From Moringa oleifera (Eukaryota; Streptophyta; Magnoliopsida; Brassicales; Moringaceae): a DNA stretch of 64,000 nt. The notes beneath the pieces were generated by a model. It was not told where the DNA came from. It worked only from the letters and a program-made list of their open reading frames with translations, and made no database searches. The stretch spans positions 566,024 to 630,023 of the forward strand of contig JAJFZO010000004.1 of assembly GCA_021397835.1 (NCBI GenBank), written 5' to 3'. The translations under genes were made by a program, and so were the position numbers. Shown piece by piece: positions 8,131 through 20,900 of the stretch (the first letter of the stretch is position 1; each line of letters begins with the position of its first letter).

Positions 8131-11100
8131 GATGAGGCCTTGGCTGCAGGGGTGTCACGCCTTGCCCAGGCTCGCCGTGTGGCTCGTTCATTGCTAACGG
8201 CCGACGATAGTGTCGTCGATCGCGCTGCGCAACGGGTCCGCCTAGGCAAGCCTAGGCATCGGGATCATACCCTGCATCCGTCACTTCGAGGGCCTGCGAC
8301 GAAGCACTCCGAATGCATAAAATTCCCCCAGCGATTTGGCCCTCGTGTAGCATGCATCATCGTTAGCTTCGCCGCCTAACCCGTCAAGCTTGTATAGCCA
8401 CATCCCCGCTCATTATCCCATTATTTTTCTCATTTCGTTGCCCACATTTTTCCCACTGATGAGGCCTTGGCAGCAGGGGTGCCTAGGCTGGCCGTGTGGC
8501 TCGCTCATTGCTAACGATCGACGATCGTGTCATCGATCGTGCTGCGCAACGAGTCCTCCCAGGCAAACCTAGGTGTCGGGATCAAGCTCCGCATCCGTCG
8601 CCTCGAGAGCCTTCGACGAAGCACTCCGCATGCTCAAAATCCCCCCAGCGATTTCGCCCTCGCGTAGCATGCATAATCGTTAGGTTCACCGCCCACACCG
8701 TCAAGCTTGTGTAGCCACATAACCCAGCTCATAATCCCACGATTTCTCTAATTTCGATGCCCGAGTTTTTCCCATCGATGAGGCCTTGGCTGCAGGGGTG
8801 TCACGCCTTGCCCAGGCTCGCCGTGTGGCTCGCTCATTGCTAACGGCCGATGATCGTGTCGATCGCGCTGTGCAACGAGTCCGCCGAGGCAAGTCTGGGG
8901 GGCTGGATACAGCTGCACATCCGCCACCTCGTTGGCCTGCGACGAAGCACTCCACATGCTCAAAATCCCCCTAGCGATTTGGCACTCGCGTAGCATGCAT
9001 CATCGTTAGCTTCGTCGCCCACGCCGTCAAGCTTGTGTAGCCACATCCCAGCTCATTATCTCACGATTTCTCTCATTTCATTGCCCACATTTTTCCCACC
9101 GATGAGGCTTTGGCAGCAGGGATGTCACCCCTTGCCCAGGCTGGCCGTGTGGCTTGCTCATTGCTAACGGCCGACAATCGTGTCGTCGATCGCGCTGCGC
9201 AACGAGTCCGCCTAGGCAAACCTGGGCTTCGGGATCCAGCCCCACATCCCCCGCCTCGAGGGCTTACGACGAAGCACATCGCATGCTCAAAATCCCCCAG
9301 CGAATTTGCCCTCGCGTAGCATGCATCATCGTTAGGTTCGCAAGCGCACACCGTCAAGCAGGTGTAGCTGCATCCCAGCTCATTATCCCATGATTTTTCT
9401 TATTTCGTTGCCCACGTTTTTTCCACCGATGAGGCCTTCGCAGTAGGGGTGTCACGCCCTTCCCAGGCTAGCTGTGTGGCTCGCTCATTGCTAACAGTCG
9501 ACGATAGTGTCGTCGATCGCGCTGCGCAACCAGTTCGCCTAGGCAAGCCTGGGCATCGGGATCCAGCCCCGCATCCGTCGCCTCGACGGCCTGCGACGAA
9601 GCACTCTGCATGCTCAAAATCCCCCTAGCGATTTTGGCCCTCGCGTAGCATGCATCATCGTTAGCTTCGCCGTACACACCGTCGAGTTTGTGAACCCACA
9701 TCCCAGCTCATTATCCCATGATTTCTCTAATTTCGTTGCACACGTTTTTGCCACCAATGAGGCCTTCGCAGCAGGGGTGTCACGCCTTTCCCACGCTAGC
9801 CGTGTGGCTCGCTCATTGCTAACGGTCGACGATAGTGTCGTCGATTGCGCTGCGCAACGAGTTCGCCTAGGCAAGCCTGGGCATCGGGATCCAACCTCAC
9901 ATCTGCCACCTCGAGGGCCTGCGACGAAGCACCCCGCATGCTCAAAATTCCCCCCATCGATTTGGCCCTCGCGTAGCATGCATCATCGTTAGCTTCGCCG
10001 CCCAACTCGTCATGCTTCTATAGCCACATCCCAGCTCATTATCCCATTATGTTTCACATTTCGTTGCCTACATTCTTCCCACCAATGAGGCCTTGGTAGC
10101 AGGGGTGCCCAGGCTAGCCGTGTGGCTCCCTCATTGCTAACGGCCGATGATCGTGTCGTCGATCGCGCTGCGCAACGAGTCCGCCTAGGCAAACCTGGGT
10201 GTCATGAATAAGCCCCGCATCCGCCACCTCGAGAGCCTGCGACGAAGCACCCCGCATGCTCAAAATCCCCCCAGCAATTTGGTCCTCGCGTAGCATGCAT
10301 CATCGTTAGGTTCGTCGCCCACACTGTCGAGCTTGTGTAGCCACATCCCAGCTCATTATCCCACGATTTTTCTAATTTCGATGCTCGTGTTTTTCCCATC
10401 GATGAGGCCTTGGCTGCAGGGGTGTCACGCCTTGCCCAGGCAGGCCGTGTGGCTCGCTCATTGCTAACGGCCGATGATCGTGTCGTCGATCGCGCTGCGC
10501 AATGAGTCCGCCGAGGCAAGCCTGGGCGTGAGGATCCAACTGCACATCCGCCACCTCGTTGGCCTGCGACGAAACACTCCGCATGCTCAAAATCACCCCA
10601 GCGATTTGGCCCTCGCGTAGCATGCATCATCGTTGGCTTCGCCGCCCACACCGTCGAGCTTGTGTAGCCGCATCCCAGCTCATTATCTCACGATTTTTCT
10701 CATTTCGTTGCCCACATTTTTCCCACCGATGAGGCCTTGGCAGCAGGGATGCCACGCCTTGCCCAGGCTGGCCGTGTGGCTCGCTCGTTGCGAACGGCCG
10801 ACGATCGTGTCGTCGAACCGCAATGCGCAACGAGTCTGCCTAGGCAAGTCTCCACATCTGGATCCAGCCCTGCATCCGTCGCCTCGAGGGCCTACGACGA
10901 AGCACCCCGCATTCTCAAAATCCCCCTAGCGATTCGGCCCTCGCGTAGCATGCATCATCGTTAGGTTCGCCGCCCACACCGTTGAGCTTGTGTAGCCACA
11001 TCCTAGCTCATTATCCTACGATTTTTCTCATTTCATTGCCCACGTTTTTCCCACCGATGAGGCCTTGGCAGCAGGGGTGTCACGCCTTTCCCAGGCTAGC

Positions 11101-11384
11101 CGTGTGGCTCGCTCATTGCTAACGGCCGACGATAGTGTCGTTGATCGCGCTGCGCAACGAGTCCGCCTAGGCAAGACTGGGCATCGGGATCATACCCTAC
11201 ATCCGTCACTTCGAGGGCCTGCAACGAAGTACTCCGCATGCATAAAATTCCCCCAGCGGATTTGCCCTCGCGTAGCATGCATCATCGTTAGGTTCGCCGC
11301 CCACACCGTCAAGCTTGTGTAGCCACATAACCCAGCTCATAATCCCACGATTTCTCTAATTTCGATGCCCGAGCTTTTCCCACC
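8131..11384. repeat. HOR unit U3, 10-mer A-F + L-O
   Basis: The unit is 3254 bp. Starts are A 8131, B 8458, C 8777, D 9101, E 9428, F 9756, L 10084, M 10401, N 10728, O 11056. It has the same F/L junction as U2 and the tail variant ttatgtttcac before L. A has gctcgttcattg, shared with the A of U10. N carries a one-base insertion (gtcgaaccgc near 10815). Confidence 0.95.
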
Positions 11385-14300
11385 GATGAGGCCTTGGCTG
11401 CAGGGGTGTCACGCCTTGCCCAGGCTCGCCGTGTGGCTCGCTCATTGCTAACGGCCGACGATAGTGTCGTCGATCGCGCTGCGCAACGGGTCCGCCTAGG
11501 CAAGCCTAGGCATCGGGATCATACCCTACATCCGTCACTTCGAGGGCCTGCGACGAAGCACTCCGCATGCATAAAATTCCCCCAGCGATTTGGCCCTCGT
11601 GTAGCATGCATCATCGTTAGCTTCGCCGCCTAACCCGTCAAGCTTGTATAGCCACATCCCCGCTCATTATCCCATTATTTTTCTCATTTCGTTGCCCACA
11701 TTTTTCCCACTGATGAGGCCTTGGCAGCAGGGGTGCCTAGGCTGGCCGCGTGGCTCGCTCATTGCTAACGGCCGACGATCGTGTCATCGATCGTGCTGCG
11801 CAACGAGTCCTCCCAGGCAAACCTAGGTGTCGGGATCAAGCTCCGCATCCGTCGCCTCGAGAGCCTACGACGAAGCACTCCGCATGCTCAAAATCCCCCC
11901 AGCGATTTCGCCCTCGCGTAGCATGCATCATCGTTAGGTTCGCCGCCCACACCGTCAAGCTTGTGTAGCCACATAACCCAGCTCATAATCCCACGATTTC
12001 TCTAATTTCGATGCCCGAGTTTTTCCCATCGATGAGGCCTTGGCTGCAGGGGTGTCACGCCTTGCCCAGGCTCGCCGTGTGGCTCGCTCATTGCTAACGG
12101 CCGATGATCGTGTCGATCGCGCTGTGCAACGAGTCCGCCGAGGCAAGTCTGGGGGGTTGGATACAGCTGCACATCCGCCACCTCGTTGGCCTGCGACGAA
12201 GCACTCCACATGCTCAAAATCCCCCTAGCGATTTGGCACTCGCGTAGCATGCTTCATCGTTAGCTTCGTCGCCCACGCCGTCGAGCTTGTGTAGCCACAT
12301 CCCAGCTCATTATCTCACGATTTTTCTCATTTCATTGCCCACATTTTTCCCACCGATGAGGCTTTGGCAGCAGGGATGCCACCCCTTGCCCAGGCTGGCC
12401 GTGTGGCTTGCTCATTGCTAACGGCCGACAATCGTGTCGTCGATCGCGCTGCGCAACGAGTCCGCCTAGGCAAACCTGGGCTTCGGGATCCAGCCCCACA
12501 TCCGCCGCCTCGAGGGCTTACGACGAAGCACATCGCATGCTCAAAATTCCCCAGCGAATTTGCCCTCGCGTAGCATGCATCATCGTTAGGTTCGCAAGCG
12601 CACACCGTCCAAGCAGGTGTAGCTGCATCCCAGCTCATTATCCCATGATTTTTCTTATTTCGTTGCCCACGTTTTTTCCACCGATGAGGCCTTCGCAGTA
12701 GGGGTGTCACGCCCTTCCCAGGCTAGCTGTGTGGCTCGCTCATTGCTAACAGTCGACGATAGTGTCGTCGATCGCGCTGCGCAACCAGTTCGCCTAGGCA
12801 AGCCTGGGCATCGGGATCCAGCCCCGCATCCGTCGCCTCGACGGCCTGCGACGAAGCACTCTGCATGCTCAAAATGCCCCCAGCGATTTTGGCCCTCGCG
12901 TAGCATGCATCATCGTTAGCTTCGCCGTACACACCGTCGAGTTTGTGAACCCACATCCCAGCTCATTATCCCATGATTTCTCTAATTTCGTTGCACACGT
13001 TTTTGCCACCAATGAGGCCTTCGCAGCAGGGGTGTCACGCCTTTCCCACGCTAGCCGTGTGGCTCGCTCATTGCTAACGGTCGACGATAGTGTCGTCGAT
13101 TGCGCTGCGCAACGAGTTCGCCTAGGCAAGCCTGGGCATCGGGATCCAACCTCACATCTGCCACCTCGAGGGCCTGCGACGAAGCACCCCGCATGCTCAA
13201 AATTCCCCCCATCGATTTGGCCCTCGCGTAGCATGCATCATCGTTAGCTTCGCCGCCCAACTCGTCATGCTTCTATAGCCACATCCCAGCTCATTATCCC
13301 ATTATGTTTCACATTTCGTTGCCTACATTCTTCCCACCAATGAGGCCTTGGTAGCAGGGGTGCCCAGGCTAGCCGTGTGGCTCCCTCATTGCTAACGGCC
13401 GATGATCGTGTCGTCGATCGCGCTGCGCAACGAGTCCGCCTAGGCAAACCTGGGTGTCATGAATAAGCCCCGCATCCGCCACCTCGAGAGCCTGCGACGA
13501 AGCACCCCGCATGCTCAAAATCCCCCCAGCAATTTGGTCCTCGCGTAGCATGCATCATCGTTAGGTTCGTCGCCCACACTGTCGAGCTTGTGTAGCCACA
13601 TCCCAGCTCATTATCCCACGATTTTTCTAATTTCGATGCCCGTGTTTTTCCCATCGATGAGGCCTTGGCTGCAGGGGTGTCACACCTTGCCCAGGCAGGC
13701 CGTGTGGCTCGCTCATTGCTAACGGCCGATGATCCTGTCGTCGATCGCGCTGCGCAACGAGTCCGCCGAGGCAAGCCTGGGCGTGAGGATCCAACTGCAC
13801 ATCCGCCACCTCGTTGGCCTGCGACGAAGCACTTCGCATGCTCAAAATCACCCCAGCGATTTGGCCCTCGCGTAGCATGCATCATCGTTGGCTTCGCCGC
13901 CCACACCGTCGAGCTTGTGTAGCCGCATCCCAGCTCATTATCTCACGATTTTTCTCATTTCGTTGCCCACATTTTTCCCACCGATGAGGCCTTGGTAACA
14001 GGGATGCCACGCCTTGCCCAGGCTGGCCGTGTGGCTCGCTCGTTGCTAACGGCCGACGATCGTGTCGTCGACCGCACTGCGCAACGAGTCTGCCTAGGCA
14101 AGTCTCCACATCTGGATCCAGCCCTGCATCCGTCGCCTCGAGGGCCTACGACGAAGCACCCCGCATTCTCAAAATCCCCCTAGCGATTCGGCCCTCACGT
14201 AGCATGCATCATCGTTAGGTTCGCCGCCCACACCGTTGAGCTTGTGTAGCCACATCCTAGCTCATTATCCTACGATTTTTCTCATTTCATTGCCCACGTT

Positions 14301-14638
14301 TTTCCCACCGATGAGGCCTTGGCAGCAGGGGTGTCACGCCTTTCCCAGGCTAGCCGTGTGGCTCGCTCATTGCTAACGGCCGACGATAGTGTCGTTGATC
14401 GCGCTGCGCAACGAGTCCGCCTAGGCAAGACTGGGCATCGGGATCATACCCTACATCCGTCACTTCGAGGGCCTGCGACGAAGCACTCCGCATGCATAAA
14501 ATTCCCCCCAGCGATTTGCCCTCGCGTAGCAGGCATCATCGTTAGGTTCGTCACCCACACCGTCAAGCTTGTGTAGCCACATAACCCAGCTCATAATCCC
14601 ACGATTTCTCTAATTTCGATGCCCGAGCTTTTCCCACC
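11385..14638. repeat. HOR unit U4, 10-mer A-F + L-O
   Basis: The unit is 3254 bp. Starts are A 11385, B 11712, C 12031, D 12355, E 12683, F 13011, L 13339, M 13656, N 13983, O 14310. M has gatcctgtcg instead of gatcgtgtcg, a variant also in U5 and U10. N has lost the gcgaac variant seen in neighbouring N copies (it reads gctaac). The tail of O carries gtagcaggcatc, otherwise typical of J, which suggests a short conversion tract. Confidence 0.94.
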
Positions 14639-15236
14639 GATGAGGCCTTGGCTGCAGGGGTGTCACGCCTTGCCCAGGCTCGCCGTGTGGCTCGCTCATT
14701 GCTAAGGGCCGACGATAGTGTCGTCGATCGCGCTGCGCAACGGGTCCGCCTAGGCAAGCCTAGGCATCGGGATCATACCCTGCATCCGTCACTTCGAGGG
14801 CCTGCGATGAAGCACTCCGAATGCATAAAATTCCCCCAGCGATTTGGCCCTCGTGTAGCATGCATCATCGTTAGCTTCGCCGCCTAACCCGTCAAGCTTG
14901 TATAGCCACATCCCCGCTCATTATCCCATTATTTTTCTCATTTCGTTGCCCACATTTTTTCCACTGATGAGGCCTTGGCAGCAGGGGTGCCTAGGCTGGT
15001 CGCGTGGCTCGCTCATTGCTAACGGCCGACGATCGTGTCATCGATCGTGCTGCGCAACGAGTCCTCCCAGGCAAACCTAGGTGTCGGGATCAAGCTCCGC
15101 ATCCGTCGCCTCGAGAGCCTACGACGAAGCACTTCGCATGCTCAAAATCCCCCCAGTGATTTCGCCCTCGCGTAGCATGCATCATGGTTAGGTTCGCCGC
15201 CCACACCGTCAAGCTTGTGTAGCCACATAACCCAGC

Positions 15237-15637
15237 TCATTATCCCACGATTTTTCTAATTTCGATGCCTAGTGTTCCCATCGATGAGGCCTTGGCTGCA
15301 GGGGTGTCACGCCTTGCCCAGGCAGGCCGTGTGGCTCGGTCATTGCTAACGGCCGATGATCGTGTCGTCGATCGCGCTGCGCAACGAGTCCGCCGAGGCA
15401 AGCCTGGGCGTGAGGATCCAACTGCACATCCGCCACCTCGTTGGCCTGCGATGAAGCACTCCGCATGCTCAAAATCACCCCAGCGATTTGGCCCTCGCGT
15501 AGCATGCATCATCGTTGGCTTCGCCGCCCACACCGTCGAGCTTGTGTAGCCGCATCCCAGCTCATTATCTCACGATTTTTCTCATTTCGTTGCCCACATT
15601 TTTCCCACCGATGAGGCCTTGGCAGCAGGGATGCCAC
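15237..15637. repeat. Ectopic replacement tract: M-type monomer in place of C (U5)
   Basis: Up to about 15236 the sequence is a B tail (cataacccagctcat). From about 15241 it reads as an L-type lead-in (tatcccacgatttttctaa), then a complete M-type monomer from 15283. The next monomer, at 15610, begins N-like (gaggccttgg, where D has gaggctttgg) and becomes D-like by about 15637 (ccaccccttg). The interval therefore looks like an M-containing segment inserted between B and D by a two-ended exchange that replaced C without changing monomer number. Confidence 0.8.
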
Positions 15638-15816
15638 CCCTTGCCCAGGCTGGCCGTGTGGCTTGCTCATTGCTAACGGCCGACAATCGTGTCGTCGATC
15701 GCGCTGCGCAACGAGTCCGCCTAGGCAAACCTGGGCTTCGGGATCCAGCCCCACATCCCCCGCCTCGAGGGCTTACGACGAAGCACATCGCATGCTCAAA
15801 ATTCCCCAGCGAATTT

Positions 15817-16066
15817 GCCACTAGCGTAGCATGCATCACGTTAGGTCGCAAGCGCACACCGCCAAGCAGGGGTAGCTGCATCCCAGCCTTCATATCCCAT
15901 TGATTTTCTTATTTCGTGCCAACGTTTTTTCCACCGATGAGGCCTTCGCAGATAGGGGTGTCCCGCCTTTCCCAAGGCTAGTTGTGTGGTCTCGCTCATT
16001 TGCTAATAGTCGACGATAGTGTAGTCGATCGCCGCCTCTGCGCAACCAGTTCGCCTGAGGCAAGCC
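15817..16066. other. Indel-rich segment in D/E of U5 (possible low-quality sequence)
   Basis: Compared with other D/E copies there are many single-base gains and losses in about 250 bp: gccactagcgtagc, catcacgttaggtcgc, gcagggg, gcagatagggg, cccaaggc, ggtctcgctcatttgc, gatcgccgcctctgcgc and cctgaggc. Flanking sequence is normal. The pattern is unlike the substitution-dominated divergence elsewhere. Confidence 0.75.
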
Positions 16067-17904
16067 TGGGCATCGGGATCCAGCCCCGCATCCGTCGCCT
16101 CGACGGCCTGCGACGAAGCACTCTGCATGCTCAAAATCCCCCCAGCGATTTTGGCCCTCGCGTAGCATGCATCATCGTTAGCTTCGCCGCACACACCGTC
16201 GAGTTTGTGAACCCACATCCCAGCTCATTATCCCATGATTTTTCTAATTTCGTTGCACACGTTTTTCCCACCGATGAGGCCTTCGCAGCAGGGGTGTCAC
16301 GCCTTTCCCACGCTAGCCGTGTGGCTCGCTCATTGCTAACGGTCGACGATAGTGTCATCGATCGCGCTGCGCAACGAGTTCGCCTAGGCAAACCTGGGCA
16401 TCGGGATCCAACCTCACATCTGCCACCTCGAGGGCCTGCGACGAAGCACCACGCATGCTCAAAATTCCCCCCATCGATTTGGCCCTCGCGTAGCATGCAT
16501 CATCGTTAGCTTCGCCGCCCAACTCGTCATGCTTCTATAGCCATATCCCAGCTCATTATCCCATTATTTTTCACATTTCGTTGCCTACATTCTTCCCACC
16601 AATGAGGCCTTGGTAGCAGGGGTGCCCAGGCTAGCCGTGTGGCTCCCTCATTGCTAACGGCCGATGATCGTGTCGTCGATCGCGCTGCGCAACGAGTCCG
16701 CCTAGGCAAACCTGGGTGTCATGAACAAGCCCCGCATCCGCCACCTCGAGATGCCTGCGACGAAGCACTCCGCATGCTCAAAATCCCCCCAGCAATTTGG
16801 TCCTCGCGTAGCATGCATCATCGTTAGGTTCGTCGCCCACACTGTCGAGCTTGTGTAGCCACATCCCAGCTCATTATCCCACGATTTTTCTAATTTCGAT
16901 GCCCGGGTTTTTCCCATCGATGAGGCCTTGGCTGCAGGGGTGTCACACCTTGCCCAGGCAGGCCGTGTGGCTCGCTCATTGCTAACGGCCGATGATCCTG
17001 TCGTCGATCGCGCTGCGCAACGAGTCCGCCGAGGCAAGCCTGGGCGTGTAAGGATCCAAAATGCACATCCGCCACCTCGTTGGCCTGCGACGAAGCACTC
17101 CGCATGCTCAAAATCACCCCAGCGATTTGGCCCTCGCGTAGCATGCATCATCGTTGGCTTCGCCGCCCACACCGTCGAGCTTATGTAGCCGCATCCCAGC
17201 TCATTATCTCACGATTTTTCTCATTTCGTTGCCCACATTTTTCCCACCGATGAGGCCTTGGTAACAGGGATGCCACGCCTTGCCCAGGCTGGCCGTGTGG
17301 CTCGCTCGTTGCTAACGGCCGACGATCGTGTCGTCGACCGCACTGCGCAACGAGTCTGCCTAGGCAAGTCTCCACATCTGGATCCAGCCCTGCATCCGTC
17401 GCCTCGAGGGCCTACGACGAAGCACCCCGCATTCTCAAAATCCCCCTAGCGATTCGGCCCTCGCGTAGCATGCATCATCGTTAGGTTCGCCGCCCACACC
17501 GTTGAGCTTGTGTAGCCACATCCTAGCTCATTATCCTACGATTTTTCTCATTTCATTGCCCACGTTTTTCCTACCGATGAGGCCTTGGCAGCAGGGGTGT
17601 CACGCCTTTCCCAGGCTAGCCGTGTGGCTCGCTCATTGCTAACGGCCGACGATAGTGTCGTTGATCGCGCTGCGCAACGAGTCCGCCTAGGCAAGACTGG
17701 GCATCGGGATCATACCCTACATCCGTCACTTCGAGGGCCTGCAACGAAGTACTCCGCATGCATAAAATTCCCCCAGCGGATTTGCCCTCGCGTAGCATGC
17801 ATCATGGTTAGGTTCGCCGCCCACACCGTCAAGCTTGTGTAGCCACATAACCCAGCTCATAATCCCACGATTTCTCTAATTTCGATGCCCGAGCTTTTCC
17901 CACC

Positions 17905-20900
17905 GATGAGGCCTTGGCTGCAGGGGTGTCACGCCTTGCCCAGGCTCGCCGTGTGGCTCGCTCATTGCTAAGGGCCGACGATAGTGTCGTCGATCGCGCT
18001 GCGCAACGGGTCCGCCTAGGCAAGCCTAGGCATCGGGATCATACCCTACATCCGTCACTTCGAGGGCCTGCGACGAAGCACTCCGCATGCATAAAATTCC
18101 CCCAGCGATTTGGCCCTCGTGTAGCATGCATCATCGTTAGCTTCGCCGCCTAACCCGTCAAGCTTGTATAGCCACATCACCGCTCATTATCCCATTATTT
18201 TTCTCATTTCGTTGCCCACATTTTTTCCACTGATGAGGCCTTGGCAGCAGGGGTGCCTAGGCTGGTCGCGTGGCTCGCTCATTGCTAACGGCCGACGATC
18301 GTGTCATCGATCGTGCTGCGCAACGAGTCCTCCCAGGCAAACCTAGGTGTCGGGATCAAGCTCCGCATCCGTCGCCTCGAGAGCCTACGACGAAGCACTT
18401 CGCATGCTCAAAATCCCCCCAGTGATTTCGCCCTCGCGTAGCATGCATCATGGTTAGGTTCGCCGCCCACACCGTCAAGCTTGTGTAGCCACATAACCCA
18501 GCTCATAATCCCACGATTTCTCTAATTTCGATGCCCGAGTTTTTCCCATCGATGAGGCCTTGGCTGCAGGGGTGTCACGCCTTGCCCAGGCTCGCCGTGT
18601 GGCTCGCTCATTACTAACGGCCGATGATCATGTCGATCGCGCTGTGCAACGAGTCCGCCGAGGCAAGTCTGGGGGGTTGGATACAGCTGCACATCCGCCA
18701 CCTCGTTGGCCTGCGACGAAGCACTCCACATGCTCAAAATCCCCCTAGCGATTTGGCACTCGCGTAGCATGCATCATCGTTAGCTTCGTCGCCCACGCCG
18801 TCGAGCTTGTGTAGCCACATTCCAGCTCATTATCTCACGATTTTTCTCATTTCATTGCCCACATTTTTCCCACCGATGAGGCTTTGGCAGCAGGGATGCC
18901 ACCCCTTGCCCAGGCTGGCCGTGTGGCTTGCTCATTGCTAACGGCCGACAATCGTGTCGTCGATCGCGCTGCGCAACGAGTCCGCCTAGGCAAACCTGGG
19001 CTTCGGGATCCAGCCCCACATCCCCCGCCTCGAGGGCTTACGACGAAGCACATCGCATGCTCAAAATTCCCCAGCGAATTTGCCCTCGCGTAGCATGCAT
19101 CATCGTTAGGTTCGCAAGCGCACACCGCCAAGCAGGTGTAGCTGCATCCCAGCTCATTATCCCATGATTTTTCTTATTTCGTTGCCCACGTTTTTTCCAC
19201 CGATGAGGCCTTCGCAGTAGGGGTGTCACGCCTTTCCCAGGCTAGTTGTGTGGCTCGCTCATTGCTAATAGTCGACGATAGTGTCGTCGATCGCGCTGCG
19301 CAACCAGTTCGCCTAGGCAAGCCTGGGCATCGGGATCCAGCCCCGCATCCGTCGCCTCGACGGCCTGCGACGAAGCACTCTGCATGCTCAAAATCCCCCC
19401 AGCGATTTTGGCCCTCACGTAGCATGCATCATCATTAGCTTTGCCGCACACACCGTCGAGTTTGTGAACCCACATCCCAGCTCATTATCCCATGATTTTT
19501 CTAATTTCGTTGCACACGTTTTTCCCACCGATGAGGTCTTCGCAGCAGGGGTGTCACGCCTTTCCCACGCTAGCCGTGTGGCTAGCTCATTGCTAACGGT
19601 CGACGATAGTGTCGTCGATCGCGCTGCGCAACGAGTTCGCCAAGGCAAGCCTGGGCATCGGGATCCAACCTCACATCTGCCACCTCGAGGGCCTGCGACG
19701 AAGCACCCCGCATGCTCAAAATTCCCCCCATCGATTTGGCCCTCGCGTAGCATGCATCATCGTTAGCTTCGCCGCCCAACTCGTCGAGCTTCTATAGCCA
19801 CATCCCAGCTCATTATCCCATTATTTTTCACATTTCTTTGCCTACATTTTTCTCACCGATGAAGCCTTGGTAGCAGGGGTGCCCAGGCTGGCCGTGTGGC
19901 TCGCTCATTGCTAACGGCCGACGATTGTGTCGTCGATCGCGCTGTGCAAAGAGTCCACCTAGGCAAACCTGGGCATCGGGATCCAGCCCCGAATCTGCCG
20001 GCTCGAGGGCCTACGACGAAGCACTCCGCATGCTCAAAATCCCCCCAACAATTTGGCCCTCGCGTAGCATGCATCATCGTTAGGTTCGCAAGCCCACACC
20101 GTCAAGCAGGTATAGCCACATCCCAGCTCATTATCCTAGGATTTTTCTTATTTCATTGCCCACGTTTTTCCCATCGATGAGGCCTTCGCAGCAGGGGTGT
20201 CACGCCTTTGCCAGACTGGCCGTGTGGCTCGCTCATTGCTAACGGTCGACGATAGTGTCGTCGATTGCGCTGCGCAACGAGTTCGCCTAGGCAAGCCTGG
20301 GCATCGGGATCTAGCCCCGCATCCGCCGCCTCGATGGCCTGCGACGAAGCACTCTGCATGCTCAAAATCCCCCCAACAATTTGGTCCTCGCGTAGCATGT
20401 TTCATCGTTAGCTTCGTCGCCCACATCGTCGAGCTTGTGTAGCCACATCCCAGCTCATTATCCCACGATTTTTCTCATTTCGTTGCCAATGTTTTTCTCA
20501 CCGATGAGGCCTTGGCAGCAGGGGTGTCACGCCTTTCCCAGGCTGGCCGTGTGGCTCGCTCATTGCTAACGGTCGACGATAGTGTCATCGATCGCGCTAC
20601 GCAAACGGGTTCGCCTAGGCAAGCCTGGGCATCGGGATCATACCCTGCATCCGTCACTTCGAGGGCCTGCGACAAAGCACTCCGCATGCATAAAATTCCC
20701 CCAGCGATTTGGCCCTCGCGTAGCATGCATCATCGTTAGCTTCGCCGCCTAACCCGTCAAGCTTGTATAGCCACATCCCAGCTCATTATCCCACTATTTT
20801 TCTCATTTCGTTGCCCACATTTTTCCCACTGATGAGGCCTTGGCAGCAGGGGTTCCCAGGCTGGCCGTGTGGCTCGCTCATTGCTAACGACCGACGATCG

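Larger units (their letters stand above)
14639..17904. repeat. HOR unit U5, 10-mer variant with C replaced by M
   Basis: The unit is 3266 bp. Starts are A 14639, B 14966, M-type 15283, D 15610, E 15936, F 16273, L 16601, M 16919, N 17249, O 17576. The third position, normally type C (recognisable by its run of six G), is instead an M-type monomer with caggcaggcc and gcgtgaggatcc. E and its surroundings carry many small indels. It is the only 10-mer in the window that holds two M monomers. Confidence 0.93.
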
